From contig CAUYUJ010000336.1 of the NCBI GenBank assembly GCA_963575745.1, positions 1,164,247 to 1,214,246 on the forward strand: a stretch of 50,000 bases of DNA, in the 5' to 3' direction. Below are positions 49,966 to 50,000 of the stretch, in pieces (the first letter of the stretch is position 1; the number at the start of each line of letters is the position of its first letter). The notes under the pieces were generated by a model. It saw nothing but the letters and a program-made list of their open reading frames with translations, did not search any database and was not told the DNA's origin. The stretch is from Prorocentrum cordatum. Taxonomy: Eukaryota; Sar; Dinophyceae; Prorocentrales; Prorocentraceae. The position numbers and the translations under genes were made by a program.

Positions 49966-50000
49966 AGAAGCGCAGAACACACGCGTATAATTGATCGGTC

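Noticed and set aside
1-50000. CRISPR-like arrays
   Set aside because: No set of identical short repeats with unique equal-length spacers is present; all regular arrays are contiguous tandem repeats of eukaryotic type.

Overview
The window looks like nuclear DNA from a dinoflagellate. Three observations support this. A near-perfect dinoflagellate spliced-leader (DinoSL) sequence lies on the minus strand at 18040-18060. The retroelement proteins (Ty1/copia and LINE) have the family signatures I know from dinoflagellate genomes. The DNA is GC-rich and full of microsatellites and degenerate tandem repeats. The high GC would fit a Prorocentrum-like genome better than Symbiodinium-like ones, but that is only an inference. 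I see no intact host gene, no tRNA or rRNA gene and no CRISPR array.

Layout. 1-3900: triplet and dinucleotide microsatellites, plus a weak broken coding remnant (1934-3208, minus). 4339-6700: fragment of LINE-A (endonuclease, linker, part of the reverse transcriptase; minus). 7130-7780: an A+T-rich array of degenerate palindromic repeats. 10130-13800: copia-1 (minus), with integrase, RT and RNase H but no recognisable gag or protease. 14050-17300: three kinds of tandem or direct repeat, including a 321-bp higher-order repeat. 17850-18060: DinoSL relic with a short ORF behind it. 19536-19697: a fold-back, MITE-like palindrome. 20225-21000 and 41255-42000: two copies of one diverged dispersed repeat. 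21640-28170: LINE-B (minus), nearly complete but decayed. It has an ORF1-like zinc finger and coiled coil, endonuclease, RT, zinc knuckle and RNase H, and is invaded by two microsatellites. 28667-30120: two tandem copies of a unit of about 745 bp built partly from 41-bp repeats.

30560-38700: copia-2 (plus), with gag, protease, a block resembling a DNA methyltransferase, integrase, RT and RNase H. It is split by about 1.5 kb of repeats (33160-34690) that include two adjacent hairpins. 39330-43340: hexamer, pentamer, 53-bp, 63-bp and roughly 30-bp repeat arrays. 43440-49340: a GC-rich, CpG-rich block with little simple repeat and no gene I can identify. The end carries homopolymers and a repeat motif shared with two other places.

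All retroelement frames are broken by stops and frameshifts, and several catalytic residues are replaced, so none should be active on its own. The elements follow the standard domain orders: copia gag-PR-IN-RT-RH, and LINE ORF1-EN-RT-zinc-RH. The most interesting leads are the DinoSL relic, the methyltransferase-like block in copia-2, the frame-preserving 321-bp repeat, the fold-back element, the A+T-rich palindrome array and the paired hairpins in copia-2.
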